Below, piece after piece: positions 1 through 8,613 of a DNA stretch of 17,416 nucleotides. How positions within the stretch are numbered: the stretch's first letter is position 1; every line of letters begins with the position of its first letter. A program made the position numbers and the translations under genes. Under the pieces are notes generated by a model, which was given only the letters and a program-made list of their open reading frames with translations, was not told where the DNA came from and did no database searches. The stretch lies in the NCBI GenBank assembly GCA_023255285.1, contig JALRIY010000003.1:16094-33509 (forward strand), in the 5' to 3' direction. Source of the DNA: Algoriphagus sp. Its GTDB lineage: Bacteria > Bacteroidota > Bacteroidia > Cytophagales > Cyclobacteriaceae.

Positions 1-1455
1 TTCGTAAGAGACTGCTACGACCTCGTCGTTTTGTAGTCGTCGGAAAAGGGAGATAAAGCCTAGTTGTCCGTTAAAAAAATATTCGGAGGGATCAAGTTTT
101 CGTGCCCCATTGATTTGTTCAAAATCTACTCCTTTTTTTATCCCCAAACTTTCCTCCAGGGCACGAGCTCCTGCATCAAAGGGTCGGTAGCTTGGATTGC
201 TGCTGATACTGGCATAGAGCTTATTTGCTCCATTTTGGGCGGGGCTGCTGGGGTTGCCTGGTCCAATGGCAGGATTTGATGCATTCAATAATACCCGGCC
301 TTCACCGAGATCCATGAATGCAGCAAAATTTCGTAAGGTCTCAGTGTTGGTTGCCCGATTCATTACATAAACTTCCACTCGGGTGATGTTGATACCTGAC
401 GTTATTTGGGGGAGCCCTTTAAGCCAGCGCTCGTAGTTGTCTCTGAAAAAATGACTGAGAAAGAAATGCCTATTTTCATCGTATTTTGATCCTTGGATAT
501 CAAAGGCACGGCCTTGGCCATTGGCATCAATGACCAAGTTGTCCCGTCTTCCTCGCTGGGTGGAGGCGACGGCAGTCACATTGAGCTTGCCAAACTTCAT
601 TTCTGTTTTTACCCCAAACAGATTTTGAGCTCCTTGAATCAGTCGATTTTGGATGGGTAAACTCACATTTCCCAATTCGATGGACTGGATAATGTCTTCA
701 TCAAAGCCGTCGTATTCGAGCTTGAGTTGATTTTGGAAATCAAAGGAGTTGTTGGAGTCAAAGTTGGCACCGATCTTTAATTTTTGACCAAGGTTTCCAT
801 TCACAGCCATTTGAATTTGCTGCTGAAAGTTGAAATTCCCATTCTTTTGCTGACGAATTGGAATAGTTGGGTTATCAATTCGTCTGAAAATAGCGCCAAA
901 ATCCAAGTTGACGTAGCCTGTAGGAATGATGGTGATGGAATCCCCTCCAAAAATCCGATCAAAGGTGGGGCTTACGGTAATTGGTGGAATAAGATTTCTT
1001 CCTTCTACTGCACTTTCACCATCAATCCCTTTTGCTCGTGTTTTCCAATAAGATTGCCTTACTTGGTATTCTTGAAGTGGAGCAAATTTTTCGAAATCAT
1101 ATTCCTGTTGGTTTCCTAAACTCATGCTGTCCAACTGGTCGGTCACCTGGTAGCGTAGGGTAGAGTCCAAGACCACCTGGACTTGTTTTTCTACCTGTGG
1201 ATTGGGAAAAAAGAGTGATTTTTTTGATGAAAAAGGGGTTTTTGTTGGAAAAAGTGGGTTGGTCCTTTTTTGTTGCCAAAGCAAAAATGAAGGAGCCAAC
1301 CTCCGTTGATTTAAGGAATCAATCCTAGAGTTGGATTTGGGAAGTTGTTGTGCAAGTAGGGTATTTAGTGGGATGGAGGCAAGGAGGAGCAAGAGGAGTA
1401 AGAGGTGGCCCTTAGTTCTCTTTTTCCAAAAAATAAATTTTCCCTCAACCTTCAA
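1..1455 (-). CDS. sprA: T9SS outer-membrane translocon SprA/Sov, N-terminal 485 residues (runs off left edge)
   Basis: SprA (Sov) is the giant outer-membrane barrel through which type IX secretion substrates leave the cell; full-length proteins exceed 2,000 residues, so only about a fifth is present. The open frame is uninterrupted from 1455 to the edge (485 codons). Residues 11-34 look like a signal peptide: KKRTK, a run of seven Leu, then LNTLLA before QQLP. The rest resembles the SprA N-terminal region, with stretches such as GYVNLDFGA, LKIGANFDS, LGNVSLP, TEMKFGKL and ITRVEVYV. There is no in-frame ATG before codon 111 (1125), which would lose the signal peptide, so TTG at 1455 is chosen; ATT at 1461 is a less likely alternative. 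The start lies 11 bp after the ruvA stop, and the ruvA-sprA order is common in Bacteroidota. Family assignment is firm; the exact start is inferred. Confidence 0.9.
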   Translation of the reverse strand, partial: MKVEGKFIFWKKRTKGHLLLLLLLLASIPLNTLLAQQLPKSNSRIDSLNQRRLAPSFLLWQQKRTNPLFPTKTPFSSKKSLFFPNPQVEKQVQVVLDSTLRYQVTDQLDSMSLGNQQEYDFEKFAPLQEYQVRQSYWKTRAKGIDGESAVEGRNLIPPITVSPTFDRIFGGDSITIIPTGYVNLDFGAIFRRIDNPTIPIRQQKNGNFNFQQQIQMAVNGNLGQKLKIGANFDSNNSFDFQNQLKLEYDGFDEDIIQSIELGNVSLPIQNRLIQGAQNLFGVKTEMKFGKLNVTAVASTQRGRRDNLVIDANGQGRAFDIQGSKYDENRHFFLSHFFRDNYERWLKGLPQITSGINITRVEVYVMNRATNTETLRNFAAFMDLGEGRVLLNASNPAIGPGNPSSPAQNGANKLYASISSNPSYRPFDAGARALEESLGIKKGVDFEQINGARKLDPSEYFFNGQLGFISLFRRLQNDEVVAVSYE

Positions 1456-1466
1456 TTTAATCGATA

Positions 1467-2063
1467 TTAAGGAGTTTTTAGCGATGCTTTAATTAATTCC
1501 TCTAAGGACAGGGGGCTACCACTTTTCTTAAGTGCAAGTGCGATATTTTTTTCTGCGATTGCTTTTGGAAAACCCAAGGTAACTAGGGCTTGTAACGCTT
1601 CTTCTCGTACTTTATTGCCTCCATTCAAAAATCCTAAAGGAGCGGAAGTTTCACTGGTGCCTGATTTTCCAACTTTATCTTTTAGTTCCAGAATGATTCG
1701 CTGGGCAGTTTTAGAACCAATTCCTTTGACCCCTTGGATACTTGCTACGTCACCAGAAATAATCGCCTGTTCAATTTCTGAGCTACTCATGGAAGATAAA
1801 ATCATCAATCCAGTACTTGGACCTACTCCTGTGATAGAAATCAACAAAAGAAAAAGTCTCTTTTCTTGTTCCTCCTTAAACCCGTAAAGCGTATGTGCAT
1901 CTTCCTTGATGTGAAGGTAAGTAAGGAGGCGCAATTGCTCCTGATCTTTGATCGCTGTATACGTTTGAAGGGATATTTTAACATGGTACCCGATACCACC
2001 TACATCGATAAGTACATAAGTGGGGTCTTTGTATACTAATTTTCCGTTGAGGTAATCGATCAT
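1467..2063 (-). CDS. ruvA: Holliday junction branch migration protein RuvA
   Basis: RuvA binds four-way DNA junctions as a tetramer and loads the RuvB motor for branch migration during recombinational repair. At 198 residues it has normal family length. The OB-fold domain I covers about residues 1-62 (it opens MIDYLNGKL and contains VDVGGIGYHV, close to the family pattern). Domain II holds two helix-hairpin-helix motifs, TGVGP at 78-82 and GVKGIGSKTA at 111-120. A flexible linker rich in Gly and Ser (about 133-150) leads to the small C-terminal domain III (REEALQALVTLGF onward), which contacts RuvB. Its ATG overlaps the maeB stop by 4 bp (ATGA), pointing to translational coupling. RuvB and RuvC are not in the window. 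Confidence 0.97.
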   Translation of the reverse strand: MIDYLNGKLVYKDPTYVLIDVGGIGYHVKISLQTYTAIKDQEQLRLLTYLHIKEDAHTLYGFKEEQEKRLFLLLISITGVGPSTGLMILSSMSSSEIEQAIISGDVASIQGVKGIGSKTAQRIILELKDKVGKSGTSETSAPLGFLNGGNKVREEALQALVTLGFPKAIAEKNIALALKKSGSPLSLEELIKASLKTP

Positions 2064-4339
2064 GGGTTTTCGTGGGTGGATTGTGCATCTACCACAGCTA
2101 CTGCCACCATGTTGACAATTTCTCGTATGGAGCTTCCTAGTTGTAAAATATGCACGGGTTTGTTCATTCCAAGTAAAATAGGGCCGATGGCTTCTGAATT
2201 CCCTAATTCGGACAAAAGTTTATATGCAATATTGGAGGAGGATAAATCCGGAAAAATAAGTGTATTGACTTCCTTTCCTTTGTGAGTGGTAGCTGCAAAA
2301 GGATACATTTCTTTTTGAATCTCTTGGTTCAATGCCACGTTGGCTTGCATTTCACCTTCAATTATCAAGTCTGGAAATTTCAATTTTGCCAATGCGGTTG
2401 CCTTTGCCATTTTTGTCGGAATATCACCTTGTGCTGATCCAAAATTAGAATACGATAGAAGGGCTATTCTAGGCACCATATTGAAAAATTTGACAGCTGT
2501 TGCTGTCAATCCAATGATTTCAACAAGCTCTTCGGCGGTAGGATTTAAGTTGACCGTGGCATCTGCAAAGAAGTAAGGCCCTTTTGGGGTATTCATAATA
2601 TACATACCTGCCACTCGATTTACTCCTTTTTTTACGCCTATGGTTTGTAAAGATGGGAGGATTGTCTTTGGATAATCACGTGTGAGTCCGGAAATAAAGG
2701 CATCTGCTTCCCCAGTTTCTACCATCAAGGCACCAAAATAATTACGTTCCTTGACCAATCGAAAGGCATCTGCTTGGGTCATTCCCTTCCGCTGTCTTTT
2801 TTGAGCAAGGATTTTCCCAAATTTTTGATTCAGTTGGTACTCCTCCATAGGATCAATAATATGGACTCCATCCAGGTCAAGTGCGTTATCTTGAATTAGA
2901 TCAAGAATTTTAGCTCGATTTCCAAGGAGGATAGGGATGGCGATTTTTTCATCTCGAATAAGTTGTGCTGCCTTCAAAATTTTGAGGTTATCGGCCTCGC
3001 CGAATACCACTCGTTTTGGATCTTTTTTTGCACGACCGATTACGATGGACATCAATCGCTCATCGATTCCTATTCGTTTTTGTAGGGCAACTTCATAGGC
3101 ATCCCAATCTTTAATTTCGTGTTTAGCAACACCAGAATCCATTGCTGCTTTTGCAACTGCCGGTGCGATAGTCGTAATTAATCTCGGATCTACGGGTTTA
3201 GGTATGAGATAGAGGCGGCCAAAGCTCAAATTACTTTCCCCATAGGCCTTAGTTACAATTTCCGGCACGGGTTCCTTGGCGAGTTTGGCTATCGCATGGG
3301 CAGCAGCTAGTTTCATTTCCTCGTTGATAACAGTAGCTCTCACATCGAGGGCACCTCTAAAAATATAGGGAAATCCCAAAACATTGTTTACTTGATTGGG
3401 GTGATCGGAACGGCCAGTAGCCATGATTACATCTTTTCTTGCAGCAACGGCAGTTTCGTACCCAATTTCAGGATCTGGATTGGCTAGGGCAAATACGATT
3501 GGGTTAGCTGCCATCGATTGAATCATTTCTTTAGAAATGATGTTCCCTGCTGATAAGCCTAAAAATACATCGGACCCTTTCATCGCCTCTGAAATAGTCT
3601 GAATGGATTGGTGAGTTGCGAATTCCAGGTGTTCCTTGGATAATTCAGGGCGTTGGGCATGGATAACCCCTTCTTTATCGCAAACGATTATATTTTCTTT
3701 TTTTGCTCCCAAGCTCAGGTAAAATCTGAGACAAGAAATGGCTGCAGCTCCAGCCCCACTGACGACTATTCGGATGTCCTCAATATTTTTTTCTACCAAT
3801 TCCAACGCATTCAGGAGCGCTGCGCCAGAAATGATAGCTGTCCCGTGCTGATCATCGTGCATCACCGGGATTTTCATCTCCTTTTTTAGAGTCTGTTCAA
3901 TTTCAAAACATTCGGGGGCTTTGATATCTTCTAAGTTGATTCCTCCAAAAGTAGGCTCAAGGGATTTGATGATCTGAATAAGTTTTTTTGGGTCTTTCTC
4001 ATTGATTTCTAGATCAAAAACATCAATTCCAGCAAATTTTTTAAATAATACTCCTTTCCCTTCCATGACTGGTTTGGACGCTTCAGGACCAATATCTCCA
4101 AGCCCTAATACGGCGGTTCCATTGGAAATAACGGCCACCAGATTCCCTTTTGCAGTGTATTTGTAGACGTTTTCTACGTCTGCAGCGATTTCCTTGCAGG
4201 GTTCAGCTACACCCGGGGAATAGGCCAAAGCCAAATCTAGCTGACTGGAGACAGGTTTGGTTGGAATTACCTGGATTTTTCCTGGAGAGCCTTGACTATG
4301 GTAGTTTAATGCATCCTCTTTTCTAATTTTAATCGCCAT
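2060..4339 (-). CDS. maeB: MaeB-type malic enzyme with C-terminal phosphotransacetylase-like domain
   Basis: Oxidatively decarboxylates malate to pyruvate, supplying NAD(P)H and pyruvate in the cytoplasm; NADP+ is usual for MaeB, but I cannot prove the cofactor here. At 759 residues it has the standard two-part layout. The malic enzyme part (about 1-430) shows catalytic Tyr40 in AYSPGVAEP, Lys95 in MEGKGVLFK, metal-binding Glu137/Asp138 in NLEDIKAPE, Asp162/Asp163 in MHDDQHGT, and a Rossmann motif GAGAAA at 195-200. The C-terminal part (about 435-759) is phosphotransacetylase-like, with FPDLSSSNIAYK and IGPILLGM, but has Gln733-Leu734 where active Pta enzymes carry Ser-Arg, so it is probably not a transferase. 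In this family that domain is reported to sense acetyl-CoA. It starts 22 bp after the DUF4837 gene and overlaps ruvA by 4 bp. Confidence 0.95.
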   Translation of the reverse strand: MAIKIRKEDALNYHSQGSPGKIQVIPTKPVSSQLDLALAYSPGVAEPCKEIAADVENVYKYTAKGNLVAVISNGTAVLGLGDIGPEASKPVMEGKGVLFKKFAGIDVFDLEINEKDPKKLIQIIKSLEPTFGGINLEDIKAPECFEIEQTLKKEMKIPVMHDDQHGTAIISGAALLNALELVEKNIEDIRIVVSGAGAAAISCLRFYLSLGAKKENIIVCDKEGVIHAQRPELSKEHLEFATHQSIQTISEAMKGSDVFLGLSAGNIISKEMIQSMAANPIVFALANPDPEIGYETAVAARKDVIMATGRSDHPNQVNNVLGFPYIFRGALDVRATVINEEMKLAAAHAIAKLAKEPVPEIVTKAYGESNLSFGRLYLIPKPVDPRLITTIAPAVAKAAMDSGVAKHEIKDWDAYEVALQKRIGIDERLMSIVIGRAKKDPKRVVFGEADNLKILKAAQLIRDEKIAIPILLGNRAKILDLIQDNALDLDGVHIIDPMEEYQLNQKFGKILAQKRQRKGMTQADAFRLVKERNYFGALMVETGEADAFISGLTRDYPKTILPSLQTIGVKKGVNRVAGMYIMNTPKGPYFFADATVNLNPTAEELVEIIGLTATAVKFFNMVPRIALLSYSNFGSAQGDIPTKMAKATALAKLKFPDLIIEGEMQANVALNQEIQKEMYPFAATTHKGKEVNTLIFPDLSSSNIAYKLLSELGNSEAIGPILLGMNKPVHILQLGSSIREIVNMVAVAVVDAQSTHENP

Positions 4340-4361
4340 AAATGGATAGGATATATTGGGT

Positions 4362-5444
4362 TTAAGTTCCTTGGTTTTCGGACCAACTCACGTTGGTATT
4401 CAGTAAAATGGTTTGGATTTCACGGAGAGCATCTCGATGGATTTCATTTGGAAAATAGACGAATCCTTCCATGTAGTATAATTTTCCTTTTTTCTCGTCT
4501 ATCATGAGGTAACCTAAATAGGTCCCCCCCATGCTCAAATTATTTGTTTTCCACGTTCCTCGGATTTCAACAGTAAAATTATCATTTATCACTAGGTTTC
4601 GGAAAGCTGGGGGGATTTGTTTTTCACTGGTAACAAATGATGTGGGATCTTCAGGGTCTTCGAAAATATGGGTTTTTGCCAGAGAATCACGGAGGGCTAA
4701 AATATTTTCAGGAAAGGTTTGTTCCTCTTGAGTGTAATCGGTGACGTAGTAAAAAACACTGATGTCTGGTCTTCTCTCTGTTGGGGAAGGTTGACGAAGC
4801 CAAAGAAAATTAGGAGCTACTTTGGCAAGTTGGTAGGAGATGGGTGGGGTTATTTCAATCCCTAGATTTTTTCGAGCTTCACTCTGTGCTTCAGCATTCT
4901 TACGCGCAAAAAGGGCTTTTCCAAGGCGATTTCGCTCCCTCATTTCAAAAAGGTTTTGTACCTGCCCCTTGTGCTTCCTTAGGTTGGTAATGAGTTGCTC
5001 TTCCGTATTACCAAACAAATACAGTACTTCTTGACCTTGGGCAAACTCATCTTCCATGCGAAGTGAGTAGAGGTTCGGATCTGCGGCTGCCTTTGCTTTT
5101 GATTCAGCAGTAAATTGAGAGTTGATGACCTGACTTCCTCCTTTTTTGTCGTCAAAGGTTGTCACGTAAACTAGGTTGGTGTAGATTTTTAGCATCCGAG
5201 TCATAGCTCTTGGATCTACCCGATGTACTTTAAACTGTGCTTCGGAGCGGAGCATTCCTGGTAGATCTTCCTGAAATATGGCACGGAGTTCATCGCCTAC
5301 AGGCCCTGCCCATTTGGTCGAATCAATGGCAAGTACAATCTCCCCAATCGATCCTCGAGCTTTGGGCTTTGTACTTCCTTCTGGTCCTTCTTCACAAGAA
5401 AAAAGGAGTAAGCTAATAACGAATAGAAATTGGAAAGCTTTCAT
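4362..5444 (-). CDS. DUF4837 family lipoprotein, function unknown
   Basis: A 360-residue predicted lipoprotein. Residues 1-16 form a short hydrophobic signal ending in a lipobox (LLFSC, lipidated Cys17), followed by an acidic, Gly-rich linker (EEGPEGS), so it should be anchored in an envelope membrane and exposed outside the cytoplasm. The body begins with IGEIVLAIDSTKW, followed by PVGDELRAIFQEDLPGM, which I recognise as the DUF4837 family of Bacteroidota. No catalytic motif stands out. It lies between the MltD-like lytic transglycosylase (89 bp upstream) and maeB (22 bp downstream) on the same strand and is probably co-transcribed with them. I see no strong promoter match in the 89-bp gap; TACGTTTT at about 5472-5479 is one base off the -7 consensus and lacks a -33 partner. 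The family call is from recognition of the sequence pattern, and no function can be assigned. Confidence 0.85.
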   Translation of the reverse strand: MKAFQFLFVISLLLFSCEEGPEGSTKPKARGSIGEIVLAIDSTKWAGPVGDELRAIFQEDLPGMLRSEAQFKVHRVDPRAMTRMLKIYTNLVYVTTFDDKKGGSQVINSQFTAESKAKAAADPNLYSLRMEDEFAQGQEVLYLFGNTEEQLITNLRKHKGQVQNLFEMRERNRLGKALFARKNAEAQSEARKNLGIEITPPISYQLAKVAPNFLWLRQPSPTERRPDISVFYYVTDYTQEEQTFPENILALRDSLAKTHIFEDPEDPTSFVTSEKQIPPAFRNLVINDNFTVEIRGTWKTNNLSMGGTYLGYLMIDEKKGKLYYMEGFVYFPNEIHRDALREIQTILLNTNVSWSENQGT

Positions 5445-5530
5445 GGTTCAAGTTTTTTGTTGAAGAGAAGAAAAACGTATTTACTTCAAAGGCACTCCTA
5501 GGTACTGCGAAAGAAATCTTAGAAGCCGTT

Positions 5531-5552
5531 TAATTAACCGATAATTAACCGT
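5531..5552. repeat. Two tandem 11-bp copies across the mltD stop codon
   Basis: The plus strand reads TAATTAACCGA then TAATTAACCGT, 10 of 11 bases identical and directly adjacent. On the coding (minus) strand the repeat encodes the last residues of MltD and its TAA stop. It looks like a short slip duplication. I see no longer array and no evidence that it is a functional site. Confidence 0.7.
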
Positions 5553-6928
5553 TGTCCAGGTTTAATTGTCGTGGAATTGAGGTTATTTAATCGCTTTAGT
5601 TGGTCAATACTTAGGGCGTGTTTTTGGGATATAATCCATAAGGAATCCCCCGGCTTCACCGTGTAGGTCTTAGGAGTAGGAGATTCCTCTGTATTTTGTG
5701 CCAGTGTTTGGCTGTTGGTGCTTCCTGAACCTTGCTGACTACCTGTGTAAATAACTAGTGTTTGTCCAATTTTTATCAGGTTTCCATTTAAATTGTTCCA
5801 TTCGCGTAGCTGAGTGAGCGTGACACCATACTTGCTGGCAATTTTTCCCAATACATCCCCTGATTTTACTTTGTAAGCAAGGCGGCTTCCATTTTGGACC
5901 TCAGATCGTAGGCTAGCTGTCAACGGAGAAATGGTCATTGTTGGGACGGGATCAGCACCTAAGGAATCGCTAAGCCAGGCCAAATTTTCCTTGACAAAAA
6001 AAGCTTTTGTTTTTGGAATTCGAATGGCTATCGAACGATTCGCCTCCGGTACAAGTCCTCGTTTGATCGAAGGATTTAGTTTTTCAAGGTCGTCAGCACA
6101 AATCCCGGTGAATTGTTCCAGCTTACTAAAGCTTAGCGCTCGATCAAAATGGATGGATTCGTATTCAAGGGGATAGCTTGGTTCTTCTAAGTGTAAGTTA
6201 TGCTCTTCCAAGTGGTTAAGTACGTAGAGCATGGCCTGAAATTGAGGAACATAGCCCCGCGTTTCCTTGGGCAAGTAATTGTAAATGCCCCAGAATGTTT
6301 TTTTGCCTCCTGATCTACGAATTGCTTTTCGAACATTGCCAGGTCCACAATTGTAAGCGGCAAGGGCTACTTCCCAATTCCCGAACATTTTATACAATGC
6401 CTTAAGGTACTTTGCTGCTGCTTCGGTGGACTTTTCGGGATCCATTCGATCATCAACCGCAGCACTTATTTGCATGCCGTACATTCGGCCAGTAGCAGGC
6501 ATAAATTGCCATAGGCCCATGGCTCCTACACGTGATTTTATTTTGGGATCTAGACCGGATTCGATGATGGAGAGGTATTGAATTTCAGTAGGCATTCCTT
6601 GCTTACGCATCGTCTCCTCATACATGGGAAAGTACTGTTCTTTCCTTCCAAGGACCATTTTGACATAGTCTCGGTTTCTTACAGTAAAATATTGGATAAA
6701 AGAAAAAATTCGATCATTTAATTCGAAGGGCATCTCTAAGTCCATTTTTTGAATGCGAGCATCTACTTCTTCGAAAGTGAAATCGGGAACATAGTCGTAG
6801 TGGTAATTGGGAACTACAATATCGGTCAACTCATTTAGTGACGCTGTTTGTTGTGAAAAAACGGCTGGACCAGTAAAAGAAAAGAATACTACGGCTACTT
6901 GAGTAAGCCTGAGAATCAACTTTTTCAT
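5534..6928 (-). CDS. mltD: MltD-like membrane-associated lytic transglycosylase with two LysM domains
   Basis: Cleaves the MurNAc-GlcNAc bond in peptidoglycan, forming 1,6-anhydro ends, and acts in the periplasm. The 464-residue protein starts with a Sec signal peptide (MKKLILRL, then a hydrophobic stretch, likely cut near FSQQ at about 25). The SLT domain spans about 108-235: catalytic Glu123 lies in IIESGLDP, followed by GAMGLWQFMPATG at 135-147, ALAAYNCGPGNV at 188-199 and YVPQF at 226-230, all family hallmarks. Two C-terminal LysM domains (351-394, beginning AYKVKSGD, and 421-464, beginning TYTVKPGD) bind glycan and are joined by a Ser/Gln/Thr-rich linker. The layout matches E. coli MltD, but there is no lipobox, so it is probably soluble or bound through LysM. 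It begins 9 bp after gatA stops. The stop codon sits in an 11-bp tandem repeat. Confidence 0.93.
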   Translation of the reverse strand: MKKLILRLTQVAVVFFSFTGPAVFSQQTASLNELTDIVVPNYHYDYVPDFTFEEVDARIQKMDLEMPFELNDRIFSFIQYFTVRNRDYVKMVLGRKEQYFPMYEETMRKQGMPTEIQYLSIIESGLDPKIKSRVGAMGLWQFMPATGRMYGMQISAAVDDRMDPEKSTEAAAKYLKALYKMFGNWEVALAAYNCGPGNVRKAIRRSGGKKTFWGIYNYLPKETRGYVPQFQAMLYVLNHLEEHNLHLEEPSYPLEYESIHFDRALSFSKLEQFTGICADDLEKLNPSIKRGLVPEANRSIAIRIPKTKAFFVKENLAWLSDSLGADPVPTMTISPLTASLRSEVQNGSRLAYKVKSGDVLGKIASKYGVTLTQLREWNNLNGNLIKIGQTLVIYTGSQQGSGSTNSQTLAQNTEESPTPKTYTVKPGDSLWIISQKHALSIDQLKRLNNLNSTTIKPGQRLIIG

Positions 6929-6937
6929 CGTTAGACG

Positions 6938-8368
6938 TTAATTTAAGGTTAATGTACTTAAATAATGGCTAAACGCATACAATTCCGTTTCTTTGAAAGT
7001 ATTGGCGAGGACTTGTAGTCCAATGGGGAGCCCTTTTTTGTCTTTTCCATTCGGAATCGAAATTGCAGGCACACCAGCTACCGCTGCCTGTACGGTAAAT
7101 AAGTCTTCCAAATACATGGAGACAGGATCATCCCCGTGTTCTCCAAATTTGAAGGCCGTCGTTGGAGTGGTCGGAAGAAGTAGAAAATCAAATTCGGTTA
7201 GCAGTTTCTCTGTTTGATCTTTAATTATTCGTCTCACTTGTTGTGCCTTAGTAAAGTAAGCATCGTGGTAGCTTGCTGATAAAACAAAAGTTCCGAGGAG
7301 AATCCTTCGTTTAACTTCTTCTCCAAACCCCTCACTTCTACTGTTTTTGTAGAGTTGCTCTAGATTTGGGGCTTTTGGACTCCGATATCCATATTTTACC
7401 CCATCAAAACGCGCTAAATTGGCACTAGCCTCAGCAGTAGTGAGGATGTAATAGGTGGGTAAGACATAAGGGAGTAAGGGGAATTCGACTTCCTCGACCT
7501 CATGACCTGCCAGCTTCAGTTTTTCTGCAACCGAAAGCGTGTTTTCCTTGATCTCCGCCTGCAAGGAAGGTGCATGAAGTGCTTCCTTAAGGAGGGCAAT
7601 TTTTACTTTTTTGTTGAACTGTAGGGAATTGGAATAGGGGGCAACTTCTACACTGGAGGAAGTACTATCCTTCGTATCGTATCCAGCAATAACTTCGAGT
7701 ATTCGGGCATTGTCTGGTAAGGTAGTTGAAAATATACCAATGGTGTCAAATGAAGAGGCGTAGGCGATTAATCCCCAACGGGAAACTCTCGAATAAGTAG
7801 GTTTCATGCCAATTACTCCAGTAAATGCGGCAGGCTGTCGTACCGATCCACCCGTGTCTGTTCCTAAAGAAACTGTACAAAGATTTGCTTGTACGGCAAC
7901 GGCAGAACCTCCTGAAGATCCGCCAGGCACTCGATTGGTACCGATTTCTTGAAGGACCTTGCCATAAACAGAACTTTCATTAGAGCTGCCCATTCCAAAT
8001 TCATCGCAATTCAATCTACCGATGATGATGGCATCCTCGTCAAGCAGCCGTTGGACTGCGGTAGCCGTATGCTGAGAAACATAGCCATTTAGGATTTTGG
8101 AACTAGCCGTACAGGGATGCCCTTCGTAGGTAAGTACATCCTTGATTCCAATGACCATGCCAGCCAATCTTCCTGCTGTACCTGCAACTAGTTTCTGATC
8201 CACTTTTTCCGCTTGTTCAAGTGCGGATTGGGCATAAACTTCGACGAAGGCGTTGAGATGCGCCTTCGTCTGAATATTTTGTAGGTAATAGTTTACAATC
8301 GATCGACAATCGGATTCCCCTTTTTTCAGGGCAATTTGGATTTCGTCGAAGGAACGATACTTTTCCAA
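6938..8368 (-). CDS. gatA: Aspartyl/glutamyl-tRNA amidotransferase subunit A
   Basis: GatA is the glutaminase/amidase subunit of GatCAB, which releases ammonia from glutamine so that GatB can convert Glu-tRNA(Gln) (and Asp-tRNA(Asn)) to the amidated form. The 476-residue protein carries the amidase-signature triad: Lys76 in GIKDVLTYEG, cis-Ser151 in PGGSSGGSAVAV, and nucleophile Ser175 in GTDTGGSVRQPA. These sit at a constant offset of three from the S. aureus GatA residues Lys79, Ser154 and Ser178. SSFDTIG (205-211) and GMKPTYSRVSRWGL are further GatA-type features that argue against a general amidase. Neither gatB nor gatC is in the window, so the complex is encoded at separate loci. It starts 16 bp after tatA stops and ends 9 bp before mltD. 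Confidence 0.96.
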   Translation of the reverse strand: MEKYRSFDEIQIALKKGESDCRSIVNYYLQNIQTKAHLNAFVEVYAQSALEQAEKVDQKLVAGTAGRLAGMVIGIKDVLTYEGHPCTASSKILNGYVSQHTATAVQRLLDEDAIIIGRLNCDEFGMGSSNESSVYGKVLQEIGTNRVPGGSSGGSAVAVQANLCTVSLGTDTGGSVRQPAAFTGVIGMKPTYSRVSRWGLIAYASSFDTIGIFSTTLPDNARILEVIAGYDTKDSTSSSVEVAPYSNSLQFNKKVKIALLKEALHAPSLQAEIKENTLSVAEKLKLAGHEVEEVEFPLLPYVLPTYYILTTAEASANLARFDGVKYGYRSPKAPNLEQLYKNSRSEGFGEEVKRRILLGTFVLSASYHDAYFTKAQQVRRIIKDQTEKLLTEFDFLLLPTTPTTAFKFGEHGDDPVSMYLEDLFTVQAAVAGVPAISIPNGKDKKGLPIGLQVLANTFKETELYAFSHYLSTLTLN

Positions 8369-8384
8369 AAGAATAGGTGTGAAA

Positions 8385-8582
8385 TTATTTTTTCTTGTCT
8401 TTCATCCCCTCTTCAAGGTCATTTTGAATGTCCTTGGTAGCATCTTTGAATTCACGGATTCCACGTCCGAGTCCTCGTGCCAATTCAGGAATTCGTTTTG
8501 CACCAAACAAAAGAAGAATTACCAGAATAATCAGGATCATCGAAGGACCGCCAATATTGCCAATGAAGCCTAAAGTAGTCAT
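8385..8582 (-). CDS. tatA: Sec-independent (Tat) translocase subunit TatA/TatE
   Basis: A 65-residue TatA family protein, which polymerises at TatC to let folded twin-arginine substrates cross the inner membrane. Residues about 12-26 form the single transmembrane helix, ending in the family's Phe26-Gly27 hinge. The following amphipathic helix contains KRIPELARGLGRGIREFKDA (29-48) with the conserved Pro32 and alternating basic and hydrophobic residues, then a short acidic/lysine tail (DLEEGMKDKKK). The length fits small Bacteroidota TatA proteins. TatC is not in the window. It is the first gene after a well-formed promoter at 8614-8644, whose predicted transcript start lies about 26 nt before the ATG, so tatA probably heads the unit running down to sprA. 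Confidence 0.95.
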   Translation of the reverse strand: MTTLGFIGNIGGPSMILIILVILLLFGAKRIPELARGLGRGIREFKDATKDIQNDLEEGMKDKKK

Positions 8583-8613
8583 AAAGCTGTGCGTTTAATG
8601 GTAGATATAGATA

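Noticed and set aside
784..1119. 111-codon plus-strand open frame at the left end
   Set aside because: It lies antisense within sprA, whose frame is continuous and recognisable; the antisense product resembles no family I know and has no signal of its own.
1097..1279. 60-codon minus-strand frame inside sprA
   Set aside because: It is the shifted frame of the sprA N-terminal region; the true frame reads through uninterrupted, so this is not a frameshift or separate gene.
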